Positions 1-13,500 are shown, numbered from the stretch's first letter. The stretch is DNA of 64,000 nucleotides from Marthasterias glacialis (GCA_911728455.2 OU452224.1:3968001-4032000), one strand, 5' to 3'. Numbers and translations are program-made. Notes: generated from the letters alone by a model not told the origin.

Positions 1-59
1 ACTCAGAAGAGTGAATTTTAAAATGTGCAATACATGCTGGAACATCCCTTGCAAGCACA

Positions 60-215
60 AAGCTGTGTAGTACCAAATACTGCTTTGCAGAAACAGTCTA
101 CCAGCCAAAATACCATATCATGTACATGTATATATTTACATCACTGGTTCCCTGGCAATTTTTGCTGAGCAGAATATTTTGCTCTGCACCCTTTTCTGCT
201 AAACATAGGGCCCTA
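60..215. repeat. Diverged copy of the GGGCCCAATTTCAT inverted-repeat family
   Basis: Contains the diagnostic internal words ccagccaaaataccat and a run of gctgagcagaa ending in agggccct, as in better copies at 3232 and 33840. Left end eroded. Confidence 0.45.
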
Positions 216-537
216 ACCATACCAGAAACACCAGGGCAAGCCTCACTCCCTACCCTATCCATATCCCTGACAATGAATACACGACTATTTACATTTTTAT
301 CTTGAATTTTAAAAACCTGAAAGGACACTGAGTCAAGCAAGAGTGTGATTCCACAAGACTGGTACCTGACATCATGGCAGCTCGATGCTGGTGCACCCAC
401 TGACCTTCTAATAAACAGCTGCAGCCATTCGGTTAAGTTCCCTTTTCGGTAATATAAATCCCAAATGTTCATGCAACAAAAGGTATGGTACGGTACCAGA
501 CTATTTTAATCAAAACCTCAGTTTGGTTACATTTTTC

Positions 538-876
538 CTAAAGCCCCAGCACAACATTGGTCAAGTGACTGTAAATGCTTCCATTCTTCGCACAAATCAA
601 GATATTTGTAATAAAACCAATTACCTGTGAATATGTCAGCTCATTTTGTTGTTTCATTGGCGAGAAAACGGTAAAATGCATTCAATATTTTTGTACGCAT
701 TCCTACAGAGTTTTCGTCTCACTGAGACAAAAACTAATTTTGGATCTTATTTCATTTATCATTTAAAAACAACACTTCAGGCAGAAATATGTCAAGGAAA
801 GTTTTCTACCATCATCTTTATACCATGTAAGGCATACTGTAAATCTGGGAGCATTTATGTTTTTCCTCTTATCAAG
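538..876. mobile_element. TTAA-type MITE, AGCCCCAGCTCAACATTGG family, one end lost
   Basis: Starts taaagccccagcacaacattgg and shares internal blocks (aatcaagatatttgtaataaaacc; cgagaaaacggtaaaatgca; tcactgagacaaaaact; caggcagaaatat) with copies at 28447, 33081 and 47246, here in the opposite orientation. The distal terminal repeat is missing after about 876. Confidence 0.7.
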
Positions 877-2764
877 GAAAAAAAAGATGGTTGCACTGTT
901 ATTATAAGTAGTAACTGGATAAATACACACATGCCTATGTTTATTCCAATAAAAACAAGTTGAAGCAAACTTTTTAGTAAAGTTATCATTTATTGAAATT
1001 GCAACAACAAATATAACTGGTAACATAGCAAGTTCATTGAATAAGTACAAGACTAGTTTCTGTAATCATCGCATTGTTTTGCGATGGCATGAAAAATATA
1101 CCATTACAAAATATCACGTGTAAAATGTTAAAACTACATTGGGATGGATTAAATACCAATTATTATAGTCTACCGTTAAATACAAATTAAACAAACCCAA
1201 ATATTCAAATTTCAGAAGTGATTTAAAATTATAACATGTCAACATGGAAGCTGCAAATTTAATGAATTCATTTCATGTCGGTTCATATTCTTGGAGAAAA
1301 AGGCAAATTAAGTATCGGAATATTGCTTCATATATGGCTAGGCAGGCTGGCTATAAGTCTAGCTTCCAGTTCAGTGAGCTTAAACTAAGCAATTTCTTTT
1401 GATAAGCAAATATCCATGGTTAACATGGTTAAAGGTAAACTTATTATAGGCTTTTTGGAAGAGTAGATTCATTTTCATCCTCTGGTTTTCAATAAGACAC
1501 ACAATCCAACCAAACATTTCATCAATTTAGGCTGTTGCATTTTAGTGTGAAACAAACAAGTTTCGTTACTTACATACCAGGCTTATTTGGATTGCACCCA
1601 GTGAAATAACCAGCAGTGATTGGGAGACAACTTCAAATGCTATTTTCTCAAATTTAAAACTGCTTATCAAACTGCCAGCAAAACTGTAGTATTATTTAAC
1701 AAACTACGAGCCATATAATTTTAAGACATGTTTTTAATGAGGAAAAAGCGGGTCATTATCAATAAGCCCTGGTAAGCACAGTTGATCGAGTAAGCATGTT
1801 TCTGGTATGGATTGCAATTGCGTAATACCAAAAGTAATTCTCTTTAATGTCAAACTAATGCCACCTGATTGTGAAATCTTCTTGGAAAACAAATGGTAAA
1901 ACTAACCTGCGTTTACTTAATGCACAATAATATAAACATTGTTGTGTTCATTTAAAACACGAAAAAATTCACCAAAAAATGATGTTATGGCTCTCAAATT
2001 CTGCATATCAGGCAAAAACAATATAAGAATCCCCTTCATCATGATGTGGGCACTTACAGTTTTGTTTCCTGTGTACACAGTGAAAATGACAGCTTTTATT
2101 CAATTTCACAGAAAGAGACCAGACTATTTTTCCAATTAGTCTCCCTTTGATTGCATCAGATTAAAACCCTCCGAGTAGCTCCATTAATCAAAAACTTTGC
2201 TGGATCCAGGAGGTTAAAATTTCGTCCACCCTGTCTTTAAGGTCAATAACCCACCCTGCAAGCCCAAAGCCATTATAAATCACTTTGGTGGGGGGGGGGG
2301 GGGGGTGAATTGGAGTGCCAGCGAAGACTTAGACTTGTGTTATTTAAGATCTACGGGCCACACAAGCTGTTTTCACAAATTGCATACCACCCTGTGCCAA
2401 GGATCCTTAGCACAAGGTCAATCAATTACTACACTGAGACAGGTGGCTGCTGTCTTTCAACACTCCTTACTCTGCAGTGGTTAGGGTCTGGCCAATGGGA
2501 GTCTACAGGCTTGTGGGGTATACCAGGGGTGAGGATTACATGGAATCTTGGCCTTATTGGCCCATTGAAAAAAAAATTATGACCATATTTGGTAACTTTT
2601 GGACTATTTTTTAACCTTCTCGCTGACGCCAGAGTTTTAAAAGGCAAAATTAAGTAGCATGGCTTCACTACAATAAAAAGCTATTTCTATTTCATATAAT
2701 TTTAAGTAATAAACTAATGACTGAAGGATGTTGACAAAATAGGGAGACCACCATCATAAGGCTA

Positions 2765-2865
2765 CTATAGCTAGCTCAGTTGGTAGAGCACCGACAGGTA
2801 AACCCAAAGGGTCCCTACCTGACTGCATGGGTTTTCCCCAGTGGGGTTTTCCTCCCACTTCTAAA
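2765..2865 (+). mobile_element. tRNA-derived SINE fragment (second SINE family)
   Basis: agctcagttggtagagcac is a classical A-box-bearing tRNA 5' half. The tail gggttttccccagtgg followed by ggttttcctcccacttc also occurs, reverse-complemented, in the copy at 20090-20265. The segment with the B box appears deleted or replaced. Confidence 0.65.
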
Positions 2866-3231
2866 ACCTGATCCTGTTATTGGCAATAATTGCGCTGTTG
2901 GATGTATCATGAAGTAAATAAACAAGAATGGAAGTTTAAAATAGGACAGCAGAATACTACATTTTGCTACAAAATAACAAAACACAAACACATTATTAGC
3001 CAACCAGAACCTTAACTAATAATAATAAAAAATAATAATGTTAATAATAATAACTAGTTCTTATATAGTGCATTTCACAATAACGTCTCATTTACATTTA
3101 TAGTGCCTTAAGCACAGAAAACATTTCCTACGCTAAAACAAGCCTGGATTAAATATACTGGGTGGGTAGAACAATAATGTATAAGGAAGAAGAAAAAAAA
3201 CCAAGGAAGACAAAGCTGTGTCTAAACTATA

Positions 3232-3426
3232 GGCCCAATGTCATAGAGCTGCTTAAACAGAAAATAGTGCTTAGCAAAATGATCTGCTAAGCAAAAATAA
3301 GCAGGATACCAGTCGCGGATTGTACATGTGACATGCTATTTTGGCTGGTAACCTTACTCTAGTAAGCATTATTTTGTTTGTGCTAAGCTTCTTCTTGAGC
3401 TTATGCAGCTCTATGAAATTGGGCCC
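3232..3426. mobile_element. GGGCCCAATTTCATAGAGC-family MITE, near full length
   Basis: Terminal inverted repeats: ggcccaatgtcatagagc at left and gctctatgaaattgggccc at right. Internal words agcaggataccagtc, tgtacatgtgacatg and ttggctggtaacctta recur in all copies. About 195 bp, no coding capacity. Confidence 0.8.
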
Positions 3427-3968
3427 TAATACTTGAGTTGCTGTCAGTTTAACTTGTCTCAGTTGCACTGCAATTTGAACAAATCACTGGGTGAGAGTCG
3501 AATTTCACAGCAATCTTTGAGTAGGCCTACTTAGTATGGAGCAACAACACTTTCAAAGCCTGAAATGTGTGGCTTCACAATTCGACGGGCAAAGTTTGGT
3601 TTACATTGATTCGAATGAGAGAAAACCAAGATGGCATTTGGGTCTACTGACCACATCTCAAATGAGTACAGACGGGTTGCATATGCCGTCAACAATGGGA
3701 AAAATCTGCCATCTTTGATGACAATTACTGCACAGCTGTGTGTTACGCGCAAGTACTGCACGCGGCCTGCGTGCGTTTGATAAGCTCCCTCCATGATTGG
3801 TTGGTAAGCAACTCAAGCTGCGTTGAAACTTACAGAGCTTGACGCGGCTACAGGCCAAAATAGAAACTGCCATCAAAGATGGCGTCTATTGCGACCAATC
3901 CATACAAGTCATCTTAGGGCAACTTATCATGGGATAAAATACAAAAATCTCACCATTTTGGCAGTCCC

Positions 3969-4086
3969 AATGGGAGACTTTTGAGACGTTAGCAGGCGCC
4001 CAAGAAAGCGGTCCTTTTCTACTGTTCTCATGACAGAAAAGGACTGCTTACTGGGGCGCTTGCTAACGTCTCAAAAGTCTTCCAGT
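3969..4086. mobile_element. Palindromic MITE, AATGGGAGACTTTTGAGACG family
   Basis: Left arm aatgggagacttttgagacg then cgcccaagaaagcggtcc; right arm is its inverted complement ending cgtctcaaaagtcttcc. Same family at 14453, 31716 and, with a changed core, 45625. Confidence 0.75.
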
Positions 4087-4736
4087 TCATGACCCTGCTT
4101 ACTGCAAAGTTCATAATAGTGTCATAAAATCAGGCCATGTTTTAAGTGACAAGTTCGTGTTCTATGTGAAGTGCAACACTTTCATAGAATCAAGGTCTAC
4201 TAATGGCAATATTTGGGCATAGAAAAAGTCTCCAAAAAAAAATAAAACAAAAACAGCTTCCCCCACAAAAACAAATAAATAAATAAATAAATAAACATTT
4301 AGTGAGTTCCTTTGTATAAATGTAATTAGTATAAATTCGGAGGCCCCCTCCAACTCTATTCGGAACCTTGAACTTTAAGATTAAAAATTACCAGAATAAA
4401 ATGTTACATTCAGTCAAGCTTTTGTTTGGTACTACTCAATATTGAAAATTATGTTTCTGTTTACATGTAGATATTTATTTTTACCTCCAAATGAATTTCT
4501 CTTAAAATAGTTAACAGCCCATAATAAAAAGAGTTGCTGAAAAGGGCATACCAGTCATTGCGTAGATCAGTATCTTGGTTTAGGTAAAAAAAAAAACATA
4601 ACTGGCCAGAAGTGCTCCCCATCCCCCCATTCGTCTAGAAAAAATGATGCACTCCCTAGGACCTCCAAAAAAGTTACCTTACGACCTTACAATATTTGGT
4701 GCTTGCCCGGGTTGACCCGGGTGAGCCCCCTGACAA

Positions 4737-4867
4737 GGGCCCAATTTCATGGCTCTGCTTACCGTAGAATTCTGCGCTTACGCTCTGCTGCAGCCCATAG
4801 AAATGCGTACGTTACAGGGCGCAGTAAGCACAGAATTCTTTGGTAAGCAGCGCCATGAAATTGGGCC
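4737..4867. mobile_element. Short GGGCCCAATTTCAT-family palindrome
   Basis: gggcccaatttcatggc at left pairs with gccatgaaattgggcc at right; the interior (gcagaattctgcgctta versus taagcacagaattc) is also self-complementary. Differs from the 195-bp type by lacking the ggataccagtc core. Confidence 0.75.
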
Positions 4868-5460
4868 AAGGTCCGTTTGAACTTCCCCCATTAGCATTTA
4901 CACGAATGCATCATGGAACAGCCGACCGGAACTACTTTCGTGATTAATGAAAAGATTGTAAAATAACTATTTTCATGGTTAAACTGCAAATTATTTTACA
5001 AGCGCAGGTTAATACAAAAGTACACGTCTTCCGATAAAAAAAGAAAATACTGTTTACAAAGTCGCTGTTATAGAGAGAAAATGTGTTTCAAACTTTGTGA
5101 AAGTGTCCCGCTAAATAACTGAAAAATGGCAGCCACTGTGAGAGAGTTTTTCATCATGACATCATGCACCTGTGTCAAACCCAAGTAACACTGCTACAAG
5201 AGCAGGTTACCAGGGACTGACCCAGATGAACCACGACAATGATGTCAAAGCTACTCGAACGCACTGGGGTCAGACCTGGGTCAACCTGGGGAAGCTTATC
5301 GAATGCACCCATTGGAAACGTTGGACGACCCGTTGGTGTATAAAGTTGTATTTATAGCCAGCAGTCTACAACCCAGGCTCAACTATTTTAAGCCCATCCT
5401 TTTCTTTGGCCCTTTCTTATTATTCTGTAAAGGGGGTCAGACTATTTCTCTCTTCAAGCT

Positions 5461-5740
5461 TAAGGCCGTGTCCGAAACAAGCGACTTCGACTACGGCTAT
5501 GGCCGCTGGCGGCAACGACGTTGAAGAATAGGAATCCTCTGTGTTCCGGCCGTAGCCACTGCCGAAGCCATTCATTCGGACATGGCGTAAGTTTAGTTAA
5601 AGGCCGTGTCCAAGTTGGTGGCTATGGCTAAGGCTCTTGCTGGATCGCCATGATGTCATATGTTGAAGTAAAGGACAACCTTAGCAACACTCTTAGCAAC
5701 AGTCACAGCCGTAGCCGCTAACTTGGTAACAGCCACTGAT
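5461..5740. mobile_element. Inverted-repeat element(s) with AAGGCCGTGTCC ends
   Basis: 5461-5590 begins ttaaggccgtgtccgaa and ends ttcggacatggc, an inverted pair, with complementary interior ctacggctatggcc and ggccgtagccac. A second related arm starts at about 5600 (aaggccgtgtccaagtt) and runs to an inverted aacttggtaacagcc near 5730. Probably two adjacent copies of one family. Confidence 0.6.
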
Positions 5741-7543
5741 ATGAGTGGAAGACAAACAAAATGGTTGCACCATAAGAAAGAGCTTCAGCAGAGCAAATAA
5801 GACAGAGGCGAAAAGAACATACTTGCATACCTTGTTCTTTGCGTTCAACAGCCACAACGAATATTTGATCTCACTCTCCGAAAAAAGTGCCAGACTAATA
5901 TTTCCTTGCAGCCTCAGTCTGGAATCAGTGGTTAGAATGGGGAGAACAACATGGTTGCCCTACAGAGTAACGCAGACCTTATCAATGTGCGTGTCGTATG
6001 CACAAAGAATTTACCAAAAAGCAAAACAAACACTGAGCTTTGTAGCACCAGACAGGCTTGCATGTTAAAGACATTTCCTGGTGTTATATTACTGTTTTGT
6101 TTTGACCAATCCATTTAGGTTAGTCACTTTAAAAGAGAAGCCAGCCGACGTTGCTATTTACCTTATTCAAGAGTCTGCCATCTTGTGTCCTATTCCCTTA
6201 ATATAAAGGTTACATAAGTGTGAATATTCGTTCTGGTAACCCGACTATATTTGGCTGTTCGCAGGGGCAACATCGCTTTGGAAGTATCATTGCTTCTTGT
6301 TGATGTACATGAAAAAGCCGCATCCTCTGTTTTTTTCAAATTTTAATTTATGCCAGGAATGAAACTGATCTGTTTCATCAGCACGCTATTGGTCATACTC
6401 ACTGCTGCCTGCAGCAAGCAACTACAGAGACTCGTTGTGAGAATTACAGCCTCACTTTCAGATCAACCATGAATGAAGGCAAATTGCAACTTTATCTCAG
6501 AACCACTGACATCAACTTTGGTTTGAAAGACGGCAGTACATCGCAGGTATAAATTACGTTAGTTACAACAATTTAACACAAATCTAAAACATTTTAACAA
6601 CTTTTGAATATTGCTTAAACATGTATACTCCGTAAGCATAGTTAATTACTGTGGAGCGTAATCTACAGGTTTTTAACTGAATATGCATCAAAAAGACATC
6701 ACCTCACATCGGATACTGTCATTCTTTTTAAAAATACTTTTTCTGAGTAAATCTATTTCATGTGAATGCTTAAGTACAAATTCTATCGATATTCATTCCA
6801 AAATCAAGTCCCTCTTGAAAGTATTGCCATACAAGAAGACTTCAATTTACAAAAATTAAAAATATTAAAATACACAAAAAAAGTACACCGTTTTATTTAG
6901 ACATTTTTTTTTAGAACTGTCTAGCTGAATGAGTAAAACGTCTTGCATATTTTTCACAAGATATTTGAAGCGAAGGGCAAAGTTATTATAAAGCAACGTG
7001 ACGAGACGTTTTCTTGACATTTTTATAAAACAGTCCAGGATTTTCTTTTTCAGGAAGGGGAAAGGCCACACTTGTTGATTAAAAAGCACAAAATTTATAT
7101 ACAGTGTCTTTGGAAACATTCTCAAGGCCAAAAGCTGGACAATAAAAAGTAATTTCTGAGTAGAAACTGGGCAGTCTGAAGTCTTAATTGTGGACGCTAG
7201 TTTTTGTATCAGTTGCCGGTAGCGGGCGCAACATCGACAAGCTTGGAGGGACTGGGTAAGTCTACAAATCTGGTTTTGATCAAGATGTTTGTTAGAAACA
7301 GACATCTCTTCCTCAGTGACTTGTGTTGCGATATTATGACTATCTTGACAAAACTAGTGTCACCAATAAAGACCAGGCAAACTGCTGCATTTGGGCCCAT
7401 TTCAGGCACACCGACTGGCTAATACAAAAAAAACAAAATGCTACATGTAGTAGAAACAGGTTACCAGCCAAAATGTGGTGAATAATGTTAACGGCTGGTT
7501 CCCGCTATTTCCTGCAAAGACACACTTTCAAGTTTGGCCCAGG

Positions 7544-7692
7544 ACCCAATTTCACAGAGCTGCTTGAGCAGACAAGTATGCTTAGCAGAAACAGGTTACC
7601 AGACAAAATACCATGCAATGTTTATTACCCGTGACAGGTCCCATACTAACTTTTATTCAGCAAATCAAATTACTAAGCAATTCTTTCATAGC
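7544..7692. mobile_element. GGGCCCAATTTCAT-family copy, right end eroded
   Basis: cccaatttcacagagctgc, then gcttagcagaaacaggttaccag and aaaataccatgcaatg. A further fragment with caggttaccagccaaaa lies at 7450-7540. Confidence 0.6.
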
Positions 7693-9520
7693 CCTGATAC
7701 TTTGCTCTTGTAAGGTAAAGTAAGTTTTTTTTTCCTATTCAGTCAAGGGCACCTTGATGAGAAAAATGAAATTTTATAATGTAATATTTCAAGGGGCACC
7801 AATGCAACAACCTCGCTCCCATGAGCAGTGCGCCGTATCGATACTTCTCGTCACTAACCCCTGGTAGGGAAGCACAGAAAAACAACGCTGACTGCCACCA
7901 AAAAGTGACCGCTTTGCAAGCACGCTTGTTAAAAACTTTGGACCGCTTGTAGGCCAATTAGAAGGCGCATGTCAAAAGAGTACATGCCTGTCAAAATGCA
8001 AGTACTTTGGCACAATCCTACTTCAAATGAATCATTTTTACACAATCACCCTAAACTGCATACAGTTAGATAGGTCACAAATCAAAGAAGAATGACAGGG
8101 GACCAGTGGCTCTATGACTTGATGCCTCTTGTGCGGGCTACCATACTTGAGTGCTCATGTAGAGTGGATCGGTCACAGGCCTAATTAAAATCTCCAATAT
8201 CTGGGGAGATTTTTGTGTCATAATTCTAGGGGTTGTGATAGAGCAAACCTCAATACAAAAAAGAAAAAACTGGTGTGGCTAAATCAATCGACCCTGGGAA
8301 TGAGGTTGCCAATGCAATGACCATGGAGATTGCCTCCATGAATTATCCGGCCCGACTCATTATGCAACTCTATGAAAAAAGGCCTATTTGTATACTAAAT
8401 ACTGTGTCTAATCCCCTACGAATTCTTCTACCAGACAAAAGATGTTCAAATTAACAAAAGTGCTTTCTTCTTTGCAGTTATACAAAGTTTGACTGGGAGG
8501 CAAAAGCCCACCCTTCTGTTCAACTTCATTCGAATTTAAATGATACATGTAACATTAAGAATAACATATCTCCGCAAAAAAAGCAAATGCTAAAAAATGT
8601 TTTTTCTTTTTCTCAATTGTAGGCATTTCTTTTCTAATTCTTAAATGCCGGTTTTGTTTAGAAAACATGCACGTTGTAAAGGCATTTTGCGCAGCAAAGC
8701 ACAGAAATTATCCTACCCTATAAACAGAAGAAATGGGTGACAGATCAGATCGCCTTGTCAGCACAAAAACGAACCTTGAATTTCTGCTGGAAGTGAGTTT
8801 GAAAGTGCAAAAGCGTTGCATTTCGCTTCAAATAATCCATACACACATAGTAGGCAGCGAGAGACAACATTTTTCATGAAGAACCTCCCGTGTGAGATAC
8901 AAGGTTATTATAAAATTTAGATACAACGTTTTTGCATGGTGCCTCTGTCATGCGAGATCTGACATTTTTACAAAATCATGGGTTTTGCACTGTCGCGGCA
9001 AAAATATCTGGCATTCAATAAAGAAGCTCATTTCGTCCAAAACAATTTAAAAGAACGTTAATTCATTCTTAAAGGGGAAGGTAATTTTCCTTTTGTCAAG
9101 AGGCATGCCCTCCCCTGTAAAAGCAATTAGGGCACCAGGGTAAATATTGCCTCCATTCCCTGCATGAGGCTCAACGCTGTATAGTGGTTTACAATAACAG
9201 GCAAATTGTTTGATTTTACAAAATGGTTTCATCTTAACATTGTAGCCTTTTATCGTGCTGCAACCATCTTGGTCATGTTTCCCTGTATGGATAGGTAATC
9301 ATAAGCATTAAGTGTCATTAACCCCAAAAGAGCCAGACTATCTTCCCTCCCTGCCTTGGTTATAGTGTTTTTAAAAGGAGGAAATAAAACAAGATGGCTG
9401 CTCATTGACAAAAGCGTATCTTGGGGACCCCTTTCAAACTACTGTACGTTTTAAGATTTTTTTTAGCCGTACAATTAGAGCCACTTTGTGTTGTATCATC
9501 TTAACAACTACATATGAATT

Positions 9521-10537
9521 TCAAAAATCTAAGGCGTTGTCGTCTTTGACTGTTGGAGACTTCGGTACATCTTTAGTAATAACATCATCCTTGTCTCCTC
9601 CGTTTCCTGTTGACTCTGTCGTGGCACCTCCTTTCGATGTCTTTTCTGCTGCTTCATCTTCGGCTACATGATTCCCCTTTCCGTTTTCAACAATCATGGG
9701 TTCAGTGCTGTCGGGTGAAGCTTCCTCGGGGCTTTCTCGGGCTGCATCTTGATCAACCATCTCAGCTGATTCATTCTTCTCATCGCCAGATTCCCAAATC
9801 TTCTCTTCTTCAGCTTGGGCCTCTTCAGCGAGCCTAAGAGCCTCCTCTTTAGCCTTTCTGGCTTCCTCCTCCTTCTTCAACCTATCTTCTTCTTTCTTTC
9901 TATCCTCTTCATCTTGCAGCTCTTGTTCTTCTTCATCCCGTCTTCTCTGCTCAGCTTCCTTCTGTCGCCGTTCTTCTTCTTCCTGCCTCATCAGAGCCTC
10001 TTCTTCCTCCTTCTGTTTCCTTGCCATCTCCTCTTTAGCCAACCTTTCTCTCTCTTCCTCTTCCTTCACCTTCTGCTGTAAGTTTTCGGCGAGGCTGAGA
10101 TGCTCCAGGGCGGATGTCATTCCTTCAAGTCCCTTTTCTACTTCCCTCGCTGGCTTGCCAAGACCTGCTGAATCTGCCGCAGAGCCCTGAAACAAAACTC
10201 GCAAGGCTGCTGCTTCTTTGACGATAGTCCCAGACGTAGTCTCAATATTTTGCAAAGTACGCAGTACAGCGCTTAGTGACATTCTCTCCTCAGGCGGGAC
10301 ATCTAGGAGAGGTGCTTCCTCCTTAACCCCTGGCTCTGGAGATTGTGGCGTTTTTGCCCCCATGGATTTCTGACGTCCCAGAGCACTGCTGACTTTAAGA
10401 CCTATTCCGCGGAAGAAAGCTTTGGCCCCACCAGCCTTCGACTCATCTGGAGTTGTAATGGGTGACGGGGTGGTTGGGGCAAGATCCGAGCGTGCTTTCT
10501 TAGCGGGAGTGTCCGAGTCAACTGCTGTAACACCCAC
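9521..10537 (-). CDS. PLEKHO: PLEKHO exon 5: linker, charged helix, acidic tail, stop
   Basis: Encodes residues 163-500 and the TGA stop. Acceptor taatttcag is above 10537; the reading frame continues directly from exon 4 (PRM then VGVTAVDS). The first about 80 residues are rich in Ser, Pro and Thr with a possible basic patch (PAKKARSD). MSLSAVLRTLQNIE and the residues after it look helical. Plus-strand 9797-10072 corresponds to a run of about 92 residues dominated by Glu, Lys, Arg and Gln with few hydrophobics, typical of a single alpha-helix or weak coiled coil. The last 90 residues are acidic and low-complexity, ending in NALDF. The C-terminal part is not alignable by eye to vertebrate PLEKHO. 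Confidence 0.93.
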   Translation of the reverse strand: MGVTAVDSDTPAKKARSDLAPTTPSPITTPDESKAGGAKAFFRGIGLKVSSALGRQKSMGAKTPQSPEPGVKEEAPLLDVPPEERMSLSAVLRTLQNIETTSGTIVKEAAALRVLFQGSAADSAGLGKPAREVEKGLEGMTSALEHLSLAENLQQKVKEEEERERLAKEEMARKQKEEEEALMRQEEEERRQKEAEQRRRDEEEQELQDEEDRKKEEDRLKKEEEARKAKEEALRLAEEAQAEEEKIWESGDEKNESAEMVDQDAARESPEEASPDSTEPMIVENGKGNHVAEDEAAEKTSKGGATTESTGNGGDKDDVITKDVPKSPTVKDDNALDF

Positions 10538-13500
10538 CTGAAATTAAAAGTTGAAACATGTTTTAGACCTCGACAAAACAAAAATAAACACCGATAACAG
10601 TGCCTAAAAAAGATTTCCAGAGTTTTTTTAAAATTTCAGCTACTTTATAAACAGGGGAACATGTCTCATTATAGGGTTGTCCCGAACTCCATCCTCTATA
10701 ATTATGATTGCCTTTCAGTCTCCTGCTTACCCTTTTCATTTCAAGTCGAAAACTTTTGTCAACGATATCGGTACAAATCATTCAATCCTTTACTCTACAC
10801 TGCTGTGAAAAATTTGGACAGTTATGGGCAACCCCTTCATTGCAAAAACATAAATATAATAATACATAAGGTAATAATAAACAATGCAAATAAACGGCTC
10901 TTTACGAAGAACAGAGCGCCTTACAATAACAGAGAGTGAGACATAAAAAACAGAAAGGAAAGCAAAATAAACAAAGTAGTTAAGAAGGATCTGGGAATAG
11001 GAATGTTGAGAGGAACTGCTTGAAAACAGGCAATAAGGCTGCTGCTTCTCTGAGCCTTGCAGAGAGTACGTTCCGCAGTACATTTCCCTGATTAGAATTT
11101 GTCACCTTCACTTTGCCAATCTCCCACCTGTGAAACCCAGTCAGTGAGTAAATCCTGCAAGTATCACATACGGTACTTAACGATCAGTGTAATTTCTACC
11201 TGCATTACACAGTACACGAGACCTACCGCATTACGTCCCGTCTGAAAGACGATGCAATAATGGTTCAACGCAAGTGTCAAGACCGGCACTCCAGATCAGA
11301 AATACTAGAGCTTGAGTCCGCTGCGCTAGACCACTCAGCCACGACATGTCAGGATGGTTGGGCAGAAGCATCTCAAGTGATCGCAACTAAACAACGATGG
11401 CGGAATTTCTATTGTTATCAAAGGACACTGCACCTTGAAGAACGTTTATTTCTACACAAACTAACAGCCAACACTCATGCCCCAGTTGAACATTCTTGGC
11501 TTCACTTCAAACAGCATACAGACCATGTATGCAGAATGCCTTGTTCGTTACATTTATTTCAATATACAACAGGCAAATACACCTATCTTGTCCGTGATAT
11601 AACCCTATTGGGCTTTCAAATGTTCCTTCAAATCTCTGTTCCACGCCCAGACCAAAAAGGAAATCAACGAATCCATCACTCGCCTACCGCTCTCCAAAAT
11701 AGCTCTGGTGTCATCGTTTGTAATATTTTACTCCAAGCACACTACCCTCTGGATCGGCAGGGTGGCTGACTAATCCACCCCCGCCCTTTGTTTTCTCTAT
11801 TTTCCATCAGTTCCATTGATTAAGTTTCTGTTTATCTGTGCTTTGCTCAATGTTTTTTTTCTGATTTTTGCCTTGCCTTACTATCCCCTCACATTGCTTT
11901 TCTGTTGAATCCTGAGACAGTATTGTCCTAGGCATCCTAATACTTGTCTTGTTTGTTGTTCCAAATAAGAATTTGGTTTATAAAAAAAAACACGTATGTA
12001 AGTTTGCTTTAAGTAGGAAATATTCAACCACAGGGCAAATTAAACCTTTGCCATAAACATACATTAAATATTTCCACAGTGTCTTTTTGTATTCACAAAC
12101 ACTGGGAATGATGCTGTGAAGGGTCCAATAATTATCCATTGTGGACAGGCGACTGTCCAATATTAAATTTTAGTAAATACATGGCACAATAATGGGATAA
12201 CACGCTACAGGTGTTCCACCAACCAAACGCCAAGAATATAAATTTGTGTTTTGGAAGAGTAAATTAATTGTTATCATTTATTTTTCAAAAAAACACCATA
12301 CAAACAACTTGTAAAACTCTCTTAAAACTCAGTGGTCACTTTTTGTATGAAAATCATGGGAAAACAGCTGATGTTTTGTCCTGGATTTGTTCACGTCACA
12401 TCAGTCTTATTTCAATTGCAGCTATTGAAATAAGCAAAGTGAATTGTGGGATCTTCAAATGCTATTTCCTCAATTTTGACAGTGCTTCAGATGGAGATAG
12501 TTCTCTGGAGGATTGGTACTGGTATGAACTTTAGAATCAGTGAGCTTTCAGATGGAAATATTTCTCTGCAGGATAGGTACTGGTATGAACTTTAGAATCA
12601 GTGAGCTTTCAGATGGAAATATTTCTCTGGAGGATTGGTACTGGTATGAACTTTAGAATCAGTCAGCTTTCAGATGGAAATATTTCTCTGCAGGATTGGT
12701 ACTGGTATGAACTTTAGAATCAGTCAGCTTTCAGATGGAAATATTTCTCTGCAGGATTGGTACTGGTATGAACTTTAGAATCAGTGAGCTTTCAGAGGGA
12801 AATATTTCTCTGCAGGATTGGTACTGGTATGAACTTTAGAATCAGTCAGCTTTCAGATGGAAATATTTCTCTAGAGGATTGGTACTGGTATGAACTTTAG
12901 AATCAGACAGCTTTCAGATGGAAATATTTCTCTGGAGGATTGGTACTGGTATGAACTTTAGAATCAGTGAGCTTTCAGATGGAAATATTTCTCTGGAGGA
13001 TTGGTACTGGTATGAACTTAAGAATCAGTCAGCTTTCAGATGGAAATATTTCTCTGGAGGATTAGTACTGGTATGAACTTTATAATGAGAGAGCTCTCAG
13101 ATTGAAACTAAACACTGTTTGTTTCCAATCTTTTGTCTATGATTGGGTGTCTCAGTTTCTGTTTTGTTATCAAGCAAGGTTCATTAAAAATAACAATGCC
13201 AGAATCAGTACCACAGTTCCTTCAAATGCTTTTCTTTTTGAATTAGTGACAATACTAAATTATACAAATTACCTCCTAGAATTATATCTTCATGTAGGCA
13301 AAAACGAAAACAAAAAAATGCAAGCCATCGTTTATACACCATTGTTTTGACAATTGAAATAAATAGTTAAATCAACCTCGACCCCTTGGCGATGAAAAAA
13401 CAAGATGTAAAAGCTTCTGATCCACCATTTTGCTATAAAAAATGTACTCCAGTAGCAAAAGAACTTTACAACAAGCGACAACGTGATTATATATTTCTGG

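Larger units (their letters stand above)
1..9520. other. 3' flank of PLEKHO: possible 3' UTR, then repeats
   Basis: No convincing coding exon on either strand; open frames are short, without homologous motifs or splice context. Between 9520 and about 7660 there is no minus-strand AATAAA; the first ones (about 7620 and 7650) fall inside a repeat copy. The end of the PLEKHO transcript therefore cannot be set. Contents are otherwise inverted-repeat elements listed separately, a poly-G tract at 2288-2306, and unremarkable AT-rich DNA (1000-2250, 6100-7400, 8000-9000). Confidence 0.6.

Noticed and set aside
98..472. Minus-strand frame of 124 codons
   Set aside because: Overlaps a degraded repeat, no motif or splice sites, composition not protein-like.
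6865..7305. Minus-strand frame of 146 codons
   Set aside because: Low-complexity Lys/Phe/Leu content typical of AT-rich noncoding DNA; no family resemblance.
9815..10081. Plus-strand frame rich in Leu and Phe
   Set aside because: It is the antisense of the E/K-rich helix of PLEKHO exon 5.
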